Shown here: in pieces, positions 1 to 9,433 of the stretch
How positions within the stretch are numbered: the first letter of the stretch is position 1
Layout: the number at the start of each line of letters is the position of its first letter
Assembly: GCA_002471345.1 (NCBI GenBank)
Contig: DKPS01000151.1
Span: forward strand, 1-51,042
DNA from: Saprospiraceae bacterium UBA7328
Lineage (GTDB): Bacteria > Bacteroidota > Bacteroidia > Chitinophagales > Saprospiraceae
Reading direction: 5' to 3'
Length of the DNA: 51,042 bases
Position numbers and translations under genes: made by a program
The notes under the pieces: model-generated
What the model was told of the DNA's origin: nothing
Seen by the model: the letters and a program-made list of their open reading frames with translations, nothing else
Databases searched by the model: none

Positions 1-1
1 G

Positions 2-3000
2 ACATGTACAGCGACCTTTAGTGTGAATGTAGTATTACCACCATTTTTCGATGGATTAGTACCTAATAGGGTTATCAGCTGTGATGAACCTGTTGAGTTT
101 GGATCTCCAGCATTCCTCGATGATTGTGGTTCATCTTCATTAACATTTAACGATGTTACTATTGATGGAAGTTGTCCATCAGAAAAAGTAATAACAAGAA
201 CATGGACTGTTACAGATGCTTGTGGACATAGTGCAAAAACGTCAGCGAGCATAACTGTTGTGGATGATGAAGGCCCAACTGTTACTAATCCTCCGACAGA
301 TTTGACTATAGAATGTGATGATCCTATTCCGCCTTATATACCTAATTGGGTAGATAATTGTTCGGAATTTACTCTTGCTGCTAAGTCTTCTGTTGCAATA
401 GATGGCTGTGCTGAAATTCAATCTTTCGTATATACAGCTATAGATGCATGTGGAAATAGTAGTGAAGTAACAAGAACAATAAGAATAGAGGACAATACCC
501 CACCATTCTTTGATGGTCTTGTCCCTAATCAAATCGTTAATTGTGGAGATGCAATAGAATTCGGCACTCCAGCATTTGGAGATAATTGTAGTATTCCTAC
601 TTTATCATCTTCAGATAGTGAAATAGATGGCAGTTGCCCAAGTGAAAAGGTAATCACTAGAACATGGTTAATTACAGATGATTGTGGTAATACTGCGACA
701 ACATCAGCAACAATCACAGTACAAGATATTGATGAGCCAGAACTTCCTGAAAATCTTCCTGAAGATGTAACAGTTGATTGTGCAGATGATGTGTCATCTC
801 CTGCAACATTAAATGGAACAGATATATGCCAAGGAAATATACCTGGCGTTCTTTCAGAGAATACTATTCCAGGGTTTTGTCCTAATGATTTTGAAGTAAT
901 AAGAACATGGATATTTGATGATGGATGTGGGAATATTGTAACACACACACAAAGGATTACGGTTAAAGATGAAGAAAATCCTATATGGGTAGATAGTCCT
1001 TCTGACTTAAGTTTAGATTGCAATGACAATATTCCAGTATTAATCCAGCAATGGTTGAACAATGGAGGAAATGGAAGTGCAACAGACAATTGTGGAGATG
1101 TTAATATTAGTAATGATTACTCTAACTCTATTCTGTCATGTAATAGTGATACTAAAATTGTAACATTTATTGCTACTGACGAGTGTGGTAATAGTGCATT
1201 ATCTACAGCAACTATTAGCTTTAGTGATGATACTCCTCCAAGTTTAACGAGTCTAACCAATAGAAATATCACTTGTGATGAAGAGCCAGTCTTTGATAGT
1301 CCAGTTGCCTCAGATGATTGTGATGATAATGTTGACTTGACATTTGTCGATTCAGGAGATTTTGGAATTTGCAAAGATGGAAGTATAGTTAGAACATGGA
1401 CTGCGACCGATGACTGTGGGAATACTGCAACAGTATCGCAGACAATTTCTAGGACAGAGAGATGTGGGCAAGACGATATTGAAACAGATGTAACTATTTG
1501 TTCTGATGAATTTCCTTATGACTTTTTCGGCCAATCATTAACAGAATCAGGTATATATATTTCTGCTCAACTTGATGGTAACGGATGTCCATATGATGAA
1601 ATTTTAAACCTTACAGTCATTCAGAAACCTGATGATGAAGTGACAGATGTGACAGTATGTGCATTAGATCTACCATACGTGTTTAATGGTGAGAGCTATG
1701 GAGCATCAGGAAACTACAGACAAGAGAGTGGAGATTGTAGTGCAGATGAAGTACTGAATTTGACAGTGACACCGAAAGCAGATGATGAAGTGACAGATGT
1801 GACAGTATGTGCATTAGATCTACCATATGTATTTAATGGTGAGAGTTATGGAGCATCAGGAAGCTATAGACAGGAGAGTGGTGATTGCAGTGCGGATGAA
1901 GTATTGAATTTGACAGTGACACCGAAGGCAGATGATGAAGTGACAGATGTGACAGTATGTGCATTAGATCTACCATACGTATTTAACGGTGAGAGCTATG
2001 GAGCATCAGGAAGCTATAGACAGGAGAGTGGTGATTGCAGTGCAGATGAAGTATTGAATTTGACAGTGACACCGAAGGCAGATGATGAAGTGACAGATGT
2101 GACAGTATGTGCATTAGATCTACCATATGTATTTAACGGTGAGAGCTATGGAGCATCAGGAAGTTACAGACAAGAGAGTGGTGATTGCAGTGCGGATGAA
2201 GTATTGAATTTGACAGTGACACCGAAGGCGGACGATGAAGTGACAGATGTAGCAGTGTGTGCAGAGGACTTACCATATGTATTTAATGGTGAGAGCTATG
2301 GCACAACAGGAAGCTATAGGCAGGAGAGTGGTGATTGCAGTGCAGATGAAGTACTGAACCTGACAGTGACACCAAAAGCGGACGATGAAGTGACAGATGT
2401 AGTAGTGTGCGCATTAGACTTACCATATGTATTTAATGGTGAGAGCTACGGAGTATCAGGAAGTTACAGACAGGAGAGTGGTGATTGCAGTGCAGATGAA
2501 GTACTGAACCTGACAGTGACACCAAAAGCAGAAGATGATGTCACGACAGTTACAATCTGTAGTGATGAGATACCATATAATTGGAATGGAAGAACATATA
2601 ATAGTAGTTCTACAGATAGAATCGAGAGTACAACCTGTGGAGCTGATTTGGTATTAAACTTAACAGTTACAACAAAGCCATCAGATGATGTTACGGCAGT
2701 TACAATCTGTAGTGATGAATTACCATATAATTGGAATGGAAGAACATATAGCGGTAGTTCTACAGATAGAATTGAGAGTACAACCTGTGGAGCTGATTTG
2801 GTATTAAACTTAACAGTTACAACGAAGCCATCAGATGATGTTACGACAGTTACAATCTGTAGTGATGAATTGCCATATAGTTGGAATGGAAGAACATATA
2901 ATGGTAATTCTACAGATAGAATTGAGAGTACAACATGTGGAGCTGATTTGGTATTGAACTTAACCGTATTAAACGGATGTACAATTGTTACTCATGCAGT

Positions 3001-6000
3001 TGACCTAAATTTGGTCTGTGGTAGAGATAATATTGTTGGAATGATTCAAGATTGGTTGAATAACAATGGTGGAATTATTACAAATTGTGAAAATGTAATT
3101 ATTTCGAATAATTATAATAGTCAGCTTCCAACTTGTGAAGATGGAGTTTCAGTAACATTTGGTTATACAGATCTCTGTGGAAATTACCACACAAGTACTG
3201 CAAATATCAATCTTATTGATAACGCAGCACCTATTATTCTGAATGCCCCTGAAAACATTAATGTTGAATGTACGGCACCTGAAGGAACTTCACTTATTGC
3301 AATTGATGATTGTGACGGACAATTGACAGCAAACTCGGTGGATACAAGAACCGATGGAAATTGCCCGAATAGATATGTAATTAATAGAACATGGACATTT
3401 ACGGATGCTTGTGGAAATACAGTGTCTCATACCCAAGTAATTAATGTTACTGATGATGAGGCTCCAGTAATTTCAAATTTTGCATCTGATATAGATGTAG
3501 AGGGATTAGAACAAGTTCCTGCAGTGAGTGCACCAACAGCCACAGATAATTGTGGAAATGTAGGTCTTTCAATGAGTGAGTCAAGAAGTGATACCGATTG
3601 CGGTATTACAATTATTCGAACTTGGACAGCAACGGATGAATGTGGAAACACCTCCCAAGCTCAACAACGTATAAATGTTGGATTGGATATAGACGCTTCG
3701 GTTTCACAAGTATCAACAGTAAGTTGTAATGGAGAAAGCAACGGATCTGCAGAAGTTACGACTGCTGCAAGTGATCCTTCTTATCTATGGGATAATGGAG
3801 AAACTGAAAGAATTGCTACTTCTTTGAGTGCCGGATTACATAATGTGACTGTAAGCACTGCAAATGGATGTATGAAAGTTCTGTCAGTGGAAATTAGTGA
3901 GCCTTCTAAGATTGATGTAAACATTCAGAAAACAGATGTCAATTGTGAATCTGGAGATCTTGGATCTGCAACGGTGAATGCATCTGGAGGAAATGGAGGA
4001 TTCAGTTACTCATGGAGCAATGGAGCTGCTGGAATATCTATCAATGGTCTCGCTGCAGGCACATATACAGTGACAGTAACGGATGCTAATGGATGTACAA
4101 ATGAAGGATCTATTTTGATCAGCGATGCCACTCAATGTGATGCTGCGTTAGGAGATTTAGTATTCGAGGATTTGAATAGAAATGGTATCCAGGATGCAAA
4201 TGATCCAGGAATCTCTGGGGTTACTGTTACCCTTTATAACAATGCTAATGGAAATGCCATAGACCAGATTGTGACAGGTACTAATGGAATGTATATGTTC
4301 TCAGGATTAGCTGCAGGCAGTTACTATATTGAGTTTAGTACTCCAAGCAGCTTTACACCTACATTACCTAATTTTGGAAATGATGATAGTATTGACAGTG
4401 ATATCATAAATGGAAGATCACAAGTTGTAGCTCTTTCTCAAGGGGAATCAAATAAAACGATAGATGCTGGATTCTATCAAAACGGTTCCATTGGAGATTA
4501 TGTGTGGAATGATACAGATAAAGATGGGATTCAAGATAGTGATGAGGTTGGAAAAGTAGGAGTAAGGGTTTGGTTACTTGATGAGGATCTAGATCAGATA
4601 GCATCGACATTTACAGATGACAAAGGAGCATATTTGTTTAATAATATTCCTCCAGGAAAGTACTACGTAAGCTTAGAGATTGACGAAAGTGTAGCTATTA
4701 GTCCAAAAGATGTAGGTGATGATGATAATATCGATAGTGACATTGATCCTACTAGTGGAAGATCTGATTTATTCATGTTAGCAAGTGGCCAAAATATTGA
4801 CAATATGGATATTGGATGCTACACTGAAGAGGCAATCGATTTGGAACTTGATAAATCAGTTAACATTACTAATCCAAGTGTTGACCAAATGGTAACATTT
4901 ACAGTAAGAGTAACTAATGATGGACCAAATAGAGCGACAGGAATAAATGTGGAAGATATTCTTCCTAATGGATATGGGGATGTTGTCAGTATCTCAAATG
5001 GTGGATCAATTAATAACGGAACTATTACATGGGATGGACTAGCATTAGATGTTAATGAAAGTGTCGCTCTTAGATATAGAGCAACCATCCATCCAATGCA
5101 AGAAGGTTTTGATTACAAGAATATTGCTCAAGTTACTGCAGCTGATCAAGACGATGTAGATTCTACACCTAATAATGATGATGGAGATCAAAGTGAGGAT
5201 GATGAAGACTATGCATATGTAACTCCTCCTGACATAATTAACGAATTAATTGACTTAGAGTTAGTTAAGAGAGTGAATGTAGCTGTTCCACAACCTGGAG
5301 AAGTAGTAACCTTTAGAGTAACTGTACTAAATGCTAGTCAGACAAATGCAACAGGAGTTTCTGTGGAAGATGTATTACCAAATGGGTTTACTAATATTGC
5401 TAATATCAGTGATGGAGGTTCACTCAATGGCAATATAATAACATGGACAGGTCTCTCAGTGGGCGGATTTGAAGAAGTGAGATTGACTTATGAAGCTGAA
5501 ATTGTACAACCTGCAAGTGGTATTAATTATACTAATGTTGCCCAGGTTACAGCAGCTGATCAAGACGATGTAGATTCTACACCTAATAATGATGATGGTG
5601 ATCAGAGTGAGGATGATGAAGATAAATTAACTACATCACCTCAGGAGGCAAATCTTTGCTTAACGAAAACAGTGAGTGATATGAATCCCGAAATTAGAGA
5701 TGTAGTGACATATACACTGACTGTAACTAATAAAGGGCCATTTAATGCCACTGGAGTTGATGTGGTAGATTATTTACCAATCAAATATTGCTCAGAGTTT
5801 GCCAACATTAGCAATGGCGGTATATTATTTGGAGAAACAATTGAATGGTCTGATCTTGAAATTGATTCAGGTGAAAGTATAGTGTTGACATTTGATGCAA
5901 CTGTTGCTTCTAACGCTTTTGGACAAAATGTCTTGAATCTGGCTGAGATTACGGATGCAGATCAGTTTGATCCGAATTCTACACCTGGTAATTTGGGTGC

Positions 6001-7225
6001 TGAACCAGTAGAAGATGACGAGGCAATGGCGATATTCACTGTTGGAAAAACTTCTGATCTTGAGTTGACAAAGTCAGCAAGTAGGGAAATTGTAGATGCT
6101 AATGATTGGATTACATTTACTCTTACTCTAAGAAATAATGGGCCTGATGAAGTAGCATATACACAAGTTGTTGATTATGTCCCAGATGGTTATACTGACT
6201 TAGTTGAGATAAGCCATGGTGGTAAAGTTGTACAGAATCGAATCATTTGGGACATCAGAGACATCAATGCAGGAGAGTTCTTAGCTTTGACATTTGAAGC
6301 AAGGGTGGTTCATTTCTTAAATAGAGAATGTGACTATAAAAATGTTGCTGAAGTAACAATGAGCACGAGCAACGATCCTGATTCTACTCCTGGAAATGAC
6401 GATGGAGATCAGAGTGAAGATGATGAAGATTCAGTAGAGCCTCAATTTGTCTTAGGTTCATCAGGTGGCTGTATAAAAATCAACACGGCAGTTCTTCTCG
6501 AAGGACCATATCAAGATGGCCCTCAGGTGATGTCTACTAAATTGAACGAACTTGGGTACTTGCCGGGTCAGACACCTCAGGTATTCTTTGGAATTGCTAC
6601 TCCAGCAGGTCAACCTTATGCAGCTAGTCCTTGGGGACATAGTGGTCTAGAAGGAGACCAGTATGATGCAACATTACCATCGTTAGATGGTGGAGCTGGA
6701 TATCCAGCGGATGCCACGGACTGGGTACTTGTGAGCTTAAGAAGCACTCCACAAGAAGAATCAACAGTTTGCGAAAGGGCAGCTTTATTGATGTCAGACG
6801 GTACGATAATGTTTGTTGATGGCTCAGATTGTTGTGAATTAGATCCTACTCAGTCATACTACATAGTTATTGAGCATAGAAACCACCTATTGGTGATGTC
6901 TCATACTAAGGTCCCAGTAATAAATGGCATGATCACCTATGATTTTAGAATTAGAGATTCTTACACAGAGCTTGTAGGTGTTGGTCAGAAAAAGATTGGA
7001 GACGTTTGGGTAATGTATGCAGGTAATGGAGATCAAACCACTTCGACTGCTGATATTATGGACATCAACGTAAAAGATCTTCGAACATGGTTGATCGATG
7101 ATGGATTAAATAGTAGTTACTATTTGAGAGACTTTGACCTCAATGGTGATATCAACGTACAGGATAAGGGATTAATGTTGAGAAACAATGGTCTATTCTC
7201 TGATGTGCGAAAAAGTGTAAAATAG
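2..7225 (+). CDS. Giant secreted surface protein (HYR, SprB, SdrD-B, DUF11 modules), 5' truncated
   Basis: The reading frame is open from position 2 with no stop, and the first codons already read as the end of an HYR-like module, so the gene begins outside the window; the GTG at 23 is internal. Modules in order: six HYR-like units with the T-D-x-C-G-N signature (about 2-1450); a degenerate 'C..E.PY' unit (about 1480-1630); nine 50-aa copies of that unit (1631-2980); three more HYR-like units (about 2981-3680); two SprB-type repeats (about 3700-4130); two SdrD B-like domains with Ca-binding D/N-rich loops (about 4140-4820); four DUF11 domains (from about 4830, 5250, 5650 and 6055). A conserved Bacteroidota C-terminal module (about 6480-6960, DWVLVSLR and YYIVIEHRNH) follows, then a dockerin-like pair of D/N-rich loops (about 7050-7190). 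Such proteins are exported adhesins or matrix components. No standard T9SS type A or B domain is visible at the end. Adhesion is inferred from architecture only. Confidence 0.93.
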   Translation, partial: TCTATFSVNVVLPPFFDGLVPNRVISCDEPVEFGSPAFLDDCGSSSLTFNDVTIDGSCPSEKVITRTWTVTDACGHSAKTSASITVVDDEGPTVTNPPTDLTIECDDPIPPYIPNWVDNCSEFTLAAKSSVAIDGCAEIQSFVYTAIDACGNSSEVTRTIRIEDNTPPFFDGLVPNQIVNCGDAIEFGTPAFGDNCSIPTLSSSDSEIDGSCPSEKVITRTWLITDDCGNTATTSATITVQDIDEPELPENLPEDVTVDCADDVSSPATLNGTDICQGNIPGVLSENTIPGFCPNDFEVIRTWIFDDGCGNIVTHTQRITVKDEENPIWVDSPSDLSLDCNDNIPVLIQQWLNNGGNGSATDNCGDVNISNDYSNSILSCNSDTKIVTFIATDECGNSALSTATISFSDDTPPSLTSLTNRNITCDEEPVFDSPVASDDCDDNVDLTFVDSGDFGICKDGSIVRTWTATDDCGNTATVSQTISRTERCGQDDIETDVTICSDEFPYDFFGQSLTESGIYISAQLDGNGCPYDEILNLTVIQKPDDEVTDVTVCALDLPYVFNGESYGASGNYRQESGDCSADEVLNLTVTPKADDEVTDVTVCALDLPYVFNGESYGASGSYRQESGDCSADEVLNLTVTPKADDEVTDVTVCALDLPYVFNGESYGASGSYRQESGDCSADEVLNLTVTPKADDEVTDVTVCALDLPYVFNGESYGASGSYRQESGDCSADEVLNLTVTPKADDEVTDVAVCAEDLPYVFNGESYGTTGSYRQESGDCSADEVLNLTVTPKADDEVTDVVVCALDLPYVFNGESYGVSGSYRQESGDCSADEVLNLTVTPKAEDDVTTVTICSDEIPYNWNGRTYNSSSTDRIESTTCGADLVLNLTVTTKPSDDVTAVTICSDELPYNWNGRTYSGSSTDRIESTTCGADLVLNLTVTTKPSDDVTTVTICSDELPYSWNGRTYNGNSTDRIESTTCGADLVLNLTVLNGCTIVTHAVDLNLVCGRDNIVGMIQDWLNNNGGIITNCENVIISNNYNSQLPTCEDGVSVTFGYTDLCGNYHTSTANINLIDNAAPIILNAPENINVECTAPEGTSLIAIDDCDGQLTANSVDTRTDGNCPNRYVINRTWTFTDACGNTVSHTQVINVTDDEAPVISNFASDIDVEGLEQVPAVSAPTATDNCGNVGLSMSESRSDTDCGITIIRTWTATDECGNTSQAQQRINVGLDIDASVSQVSTVSCNGESNGSAEVTTAASDPSYLWDNGETERIATSLSAGLHNVTVSTANGCMKVLSVEISEPSKIDVNIQKTDVNCESGDLGSATVNASGGNGGFSYSWSNGAAGISINGLAAGTYTVTVTDANGCTNEGSILISDATQCDAALGDLVFEDLNRNGIQDANDPGISGVTVTLYNNANGNAIDQIVTGTNGMYMFSGLAAGSYYIEFSTPSSFTPTLPNFGNDDSIDSDIINGRSQVVALSQGESNKTIDAGFYQNGSIGDYVWNDTDKDGIQDSDEVGKVGVRVWLLDEDLDQIASTFTDDKGAYLFNNIPPGKYYVSLEIDESVAISPKDVGDDDNIDSDIDPTSGRSDLFMLASGQNIDNMDIGCYTEEAIDLELDKSVNITNPSVDQMVTFTVRVTNDGPNRATGINVEDILPNGYGDVVSISNGGSINNGTITWDGLALDVNESVALRYRATIHPMQEGFDYKNIAQVTAADQDDVDSTPNNDDGDQSEDDEDYAYVTPPDIINELIDLELVKRVNVAVPQPGEVVTFRVTVLNASQTNATGVSVEDVLPNGFTNIANISDGGSLNGNIITWTGLSVGGFEEVRLTYEAEIVQPASGINYTNVAQVTAADQDDVDSTPNNDDGDQSEDDEDKLTTSPQEANLCLTKTVSDMNPEIRDVVTYTLTVTNKGPFNATGVDVVDYLPIKYCSEFANISNGGILFGETIEWSDLEIDSGESIVLTFDATVASNAFGQNVLNLAEITDADQFDPNSTPGNLGAEPVEDDEAMAIFTVGKTSDLELTKSASREIVDANDWITFTLTLRNNGPDEVAYTQVVDYVPDGYTDLVEISHGGKVVQNRIIWDIRDINAGEFLALTFEARVVHFLNRECDYKNVAEVTMSTSNDPDSTPGNDDGDQSEDDEDSVEPQFVLGSSGGCIKINTAVLLEGPYQDGPQVMSTKLNELGYLPGQTPQVFFGIATPAGQPYAASPWGHSGLEGDQYDATLPSLDGGAGYPADATDWVLVSLRSTPQEESTVCERAALLMSDGTIMFVDGSDCCELDPTQSYYIVIEHRNHLLVMSHTKVPVINGMITYDFRIRDSYTELVGVGQKKIGDVWVMYAGNGDQTTSTADIMDINVKDLRTWLIDDGLNSSYYLRDFDLNGDINVQDKGLMLRNNGLFSDVRKSVK
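1631..2980 (+). repeat. Nine-copy 150-bp in-frame tandem repeat
   Basis: Copies start at 1631, 1781, 1931, 2081, 2231, 2381, 2531, 2681 and 2831, each exactly 150 bp (50 codons). Copies 1-6 carry DLPYVFNGESYG and two Cys (TVCA and SGDCSAD); copies 7-9 form a second class with ELPYNWNGRTY and STTCGAD. Copies 2 and 3 differ at only four positions, all synonymous, so the array expanded or was homogenised recently. A diverged, slightly longer unit precedes it (about 1480-1630). The unit resembles the 'C-S-D-E-x-P-Y-x-W-x-G' module common in Bacteroidota surface proteins. Confidence 0.97.
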
Positions 7226-7235
7226 TTTACAAAAG

Positions 7236-7282
7236 GAATGAAGTGAGAGTGTCATTGAACATTTTCACTTCATTCTCTTTTA
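7236..7282 (+). terminator. Rho-independent terminator after the giant surface protein gene
   Basis: GAATGAAGTGA (7236-7246) pairs perfectly with TCACTTCATTC (7265-7275), an 11-bp stem with an 18-nt loop followed by a T-rich stretch. It lies 10 nt after the stop codon of the giant surface protein gene. Confidence 0.8.
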
Positions 7283-7393
7283 TTCCTCACAGGAATTTAT
7301 TAAATTGCTAAAGAACTTTGGTATCATATTTGAATACAAAACATTGAATCCAAACCACAAGATGTAATTGGTATTTTTGGGGTAATAATTTTG

Positions 7394-7425
7394 ACCTCAT
7401 TCGCTTTTGCGGATGAGGTTTTTTT
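7394..7425 (+). terminator. Second strong terminator hairpin
   Basis: ACCTCATTCGC (7394-7404) and GCGGATGAGGT (7409-7419) form an 11-bp stem with one G-T pair, a TTTT loop and a run of seven T (7419-7425). It lies about 110 bp after a complete terminator, so it either backs that one up or ends a short separate transcript. The rest of 7283-7520 shows no open frame I would defend. Confidence 0.8.
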
Positions 7426-7478
7426 ATTGGTCTAATTTGTAGTATCTGGCTATAATTCGAACTCAGCTTAAAATCAAT

Positions 7479-7486
7479 TATGTTTG
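7479..7486 (+). promoter_or_regulatory. Candidate -7 box for the TetR gene
   Basis: TATGTTTG matches the Bacteroidota -7 consensus TAnnTTTG and lies 34 nt before the ATG at 7521. No TTG is found at the expected -33 spacing, so support is partial. Confidence 0.4.
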
Positions 7487-7520
7487 TACAGTATGTAAGC
7501 ATATGATACTTTAGAATAAG

Positions 7521-8186
7521 ATGGACAGACAAAGGCGAAAAGCTAAGGAGGATAACATCATCAAAGCAGCTGAGTCTGTTTTTGAGGCGGTAGGTTTTGG
7601 GAATGCAAAAATGGAAGACATTGCAACCAAAGCCGGAATCACTAAAGTGACACTATACTCTTATTTTCAGAGCAAGGAAAACTTATATATGGCAATCACT
7701 TATAAGGCCTTTCAATACTTGATAGAAGTATTTTATCAAATCATAGATAATAACAAGTCCAATCTTGGTATAGAAGGAGCAATAGGCATACAAGAAGGCT
7801 TCATTGATTTTTGCGAAAACAATTTTCTCTTTTCGGAAACTATACTCAATTATTTCTCTTTAATCCGAAGTTCGGCTGGAGGAAAGGATAGAAATAAGAT
7901 ATCACTAGGCATAAGTGAGAGCATTTATTTTACTAAAATTCAGGACATTCAGAACCTCCCTTTAAAATTGACTTCCCAAGAGATAGACAGGGGTAAGAAT
8001 GACGGAAGTATTCAAAGTGAGAAAGATTCAATGCTTCTTACCTTGCAAGGATGGTCTATGATAGTAGGATATATCAAACTGATTACTTCTTCGGGTGTGA
8101 GTACTACTATCTTAAATATGGATCTTAAGGAGATTAAAAAATTTAATACCGAGCTTACACGTACAGTATTGGCTCAAGGGCTGTGA
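7521..8186 (+). CDS. TetR/AcrR family transcriptional regulator
   Basis: A 221-aa protein with a typical TetR N-terminal helix-turn-helix at about residues 10-57: a helix rich in Lys/Arg, then AESVFEAVGF, MEDIATKAGITKVTLYSYF and SKENLY, the canonical pattern. The C-terminal about 160 residues are the variable ligand-binding and dimer part, so the ligand cannot be read. The gene sits alone between a strong terminator and a convergent gene (9-bp gap). The acyl-CoA dehydrogenase about 1.2 kb downstream carries a TetR-style palindrome (9400-9418), so this regulator is a candidate for binding it, but that is inference. The ATG at 7521 is followed directly by the basic N-terminus expected of the family. 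Confidence 0.9.
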   Translation: MDRQRRKAKEDNIIKAAESVFEAVGFGNAKMEDIATKAGITKVTLYSYFQSKENLYMAITYKAFQYLIEVFYQIIDNNKSNLGIEGAIGIQEGFIDFCENNFLFSETILNYFSLIRSSAGGKDRNKISLGISESIYFTKIQDIQNLPLKLTSQEIDRGKNDGSIQSEKDSMLLTLQGWSMIVGYIKLITSSGVSTTILNMDLKEIKKFNTELTRTVLAQGL

Positions 8187-8195
8187 TTGGTCAGA

Positions 8196-9266
8196 TTATT
8201 TTAAATTTTCAATATCTAATACTCCAATTCCATTTTCATAAAGAGATCCCAAATAAAGTTTGTTGCCAAACTGTTGGACACTTGTAATTTCACCGAATTT
8301 CCCAGATGGATCTTGAAAATTGTAGATCACTTCAGCTTGATCATTAAGTCCAAGTATGATTCCATAGTGTTTTGAAGCAGGCTGAATTGATGTTGGCAGT
8401 CTAGCTATAATATTCCTGATGAATGGTGAAGGCAACAAATCATCAAACGATTGTAATCTTGGAGAAGCAAAAGTGATCCAATATATGCCATTATCACCCC
8501 GCGAAATTCCATCAGGAAATCCAGGTAGATTGTCCTTGGCCATTTCCCAATTTCCTGCTTTTGGACCCGATAACCAATACTTTCTGAATTGATAAGTCAT
8601 TGTTTCATTCACAAAAATGAACTCTTCTTCATGATCAATAGCTACCCCATTTGCAAAATACATTGAGTCCATTAATTGCTCTACTTTTCTATTTGACGGA
8701 TCATATTTATAAAAAGCCCCTGATGGCTGATGCTCTATAATATTCTTATTGTTTTCTTTAAATCCAAATCGGTCAGAAGCATCTGTGAAATAAATAATTC
8801 CATTAGAATCTATTTCAAGATCATCTGCAAATCGGAATGTATAATTACCATACCTATCAGCTAATGTCGTCAGTTCGCCCCCTTTCGATAACTTAAGAAG
8901 ACCCTTGTCAGCATCTGCTATTATTAGGTTTTCATCTTTGTCAAAATGTAAACCTAATGGTCTTCCACCAGTATTGGCAAGGATTTCTCCTTCCTCAGCA
9001 CCTTCTCTAAAAACTTTGATATTTCCATTGATTTCGCCCCCATAAATATTTCCTGAACTATCTATCGCAATATCCTCGCATTTATCACATTGACCTTGAT
9101 AGATAATTTTCATTTTAGAGAGCAAGCTATTTGCTTGATACTCCCCTTCAAGTGCAGGGGCAGATGGAGGTGTCCAAGACGTCAGAATCAATCCCGTTGG
9201 ATAAAAAAGAAAGTAAAGCAGCAGGATGGTGATCAATCCAATAATAGAAATTGGTATTTTTTTCAT
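8196..9266 (-). CDS. Strictosidine synthase-like / SMP-30-type beta-propeller (APMAP-like)
   Basis: A 356-aa protein with an N-terminal membrane segment (about residues 5-24, signal anchor or signal peptide) and a six-bladed propeller. Diagnostic stretches are DGNIYGGEINGN-like blade strands, FADDLEIDSNGIIYFTDAS, GVAIDHEEEFIFVNET and the R-K-Y-W-L-x-G-P-K-A-G block followed by NLPGFPDGIS, which is the strictosidine-synthase/APMAP signature. In bacteria the family usually comprises calcium-dependent esterases, lactonases or uncharacterised enzymes; true strictosidine synthase activity is not expected. The fold is clear but the substrate is unknown. It is convergent with the TetR gene and divergent from the acyl-CoA dehydrogenase gene; the 167-bp gap would hold both promoters. 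Confidence 0.82.
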   Translation of the reverse strand: MKKIPISIIGLITILLLYFLFYPTGLILTSWTPPSAPALEGEYQANSLLSKMKIIYQGQCDKCEDIAIDSSGNIYGGEINGNIKVFREGAEEGEILANTGGRPLGLHFDKDENLIIADADKGLLKLSKGGELTTLADRYGNYTFRFADDLEIDSNGIIYFTDASDRFGFKENNKNIIEHQPSGAFYKYDPSNRKVEQLMDSMYFANGVAIDHEEEFIFVNETMTYQFRKYWLSGPKAGNWEMAKDNLPGFPDGISRGDNGIYWITFASPRLQSFDDLLPSPFIRNIIARLPTSIQPASKHYGIILGLNDQAEVIYNFQDPSGKFGEITSVQQFGNKLYLGSLYENGIGVLDIENLK

Positions 9267-9399
9267 TCTAAGTATAATTCCGATTCCTAAGATTAGCTTA
9301 TCAATGTACAGCTTTTCATTAAATCAAGTAAATAATTCAAACATTTGGGCTATAAAAACTGCAAGTGATATTCTTCTTTTTTAATATTGCGATGAATTT

Positions 9400-9418
9400 A
9401 TTTAACTCTGAGTTAAAT
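9400..9418. promoter_or_regulatory. 19-bp palindrome, operator candidate before the acyl-CoA dehydrogenase gene
   Basis: ATTTAACTC (9400-9408), a central T, and GAGTTAAAT (9410-9418) form a perfect inverted repeat ending 15 nt before the ATG at 9434. The odd-centred layout with a TCTGA core is like TetR-family operators that control fatty-acid degradation genes, and a TetR gene is nearby. Binding is not shown. Confidence 0.55.
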
Positions 9419-9433
9419 TTTAACATTTAAGTT

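Noticed and set aside
529..1089. 186-aa open frame on the minus strand within the giant adhesin gene
   Set aside because: It is antisense to clear HYR-like repeats and low in complexity; a shadow of the real gene.
1631..2980. Regular 150-bp repeats considered as a CRISPR array
   Set aside because: The repeats are in frame, contiguous without spacers, and encode a conserved module; no cas genes nearby.
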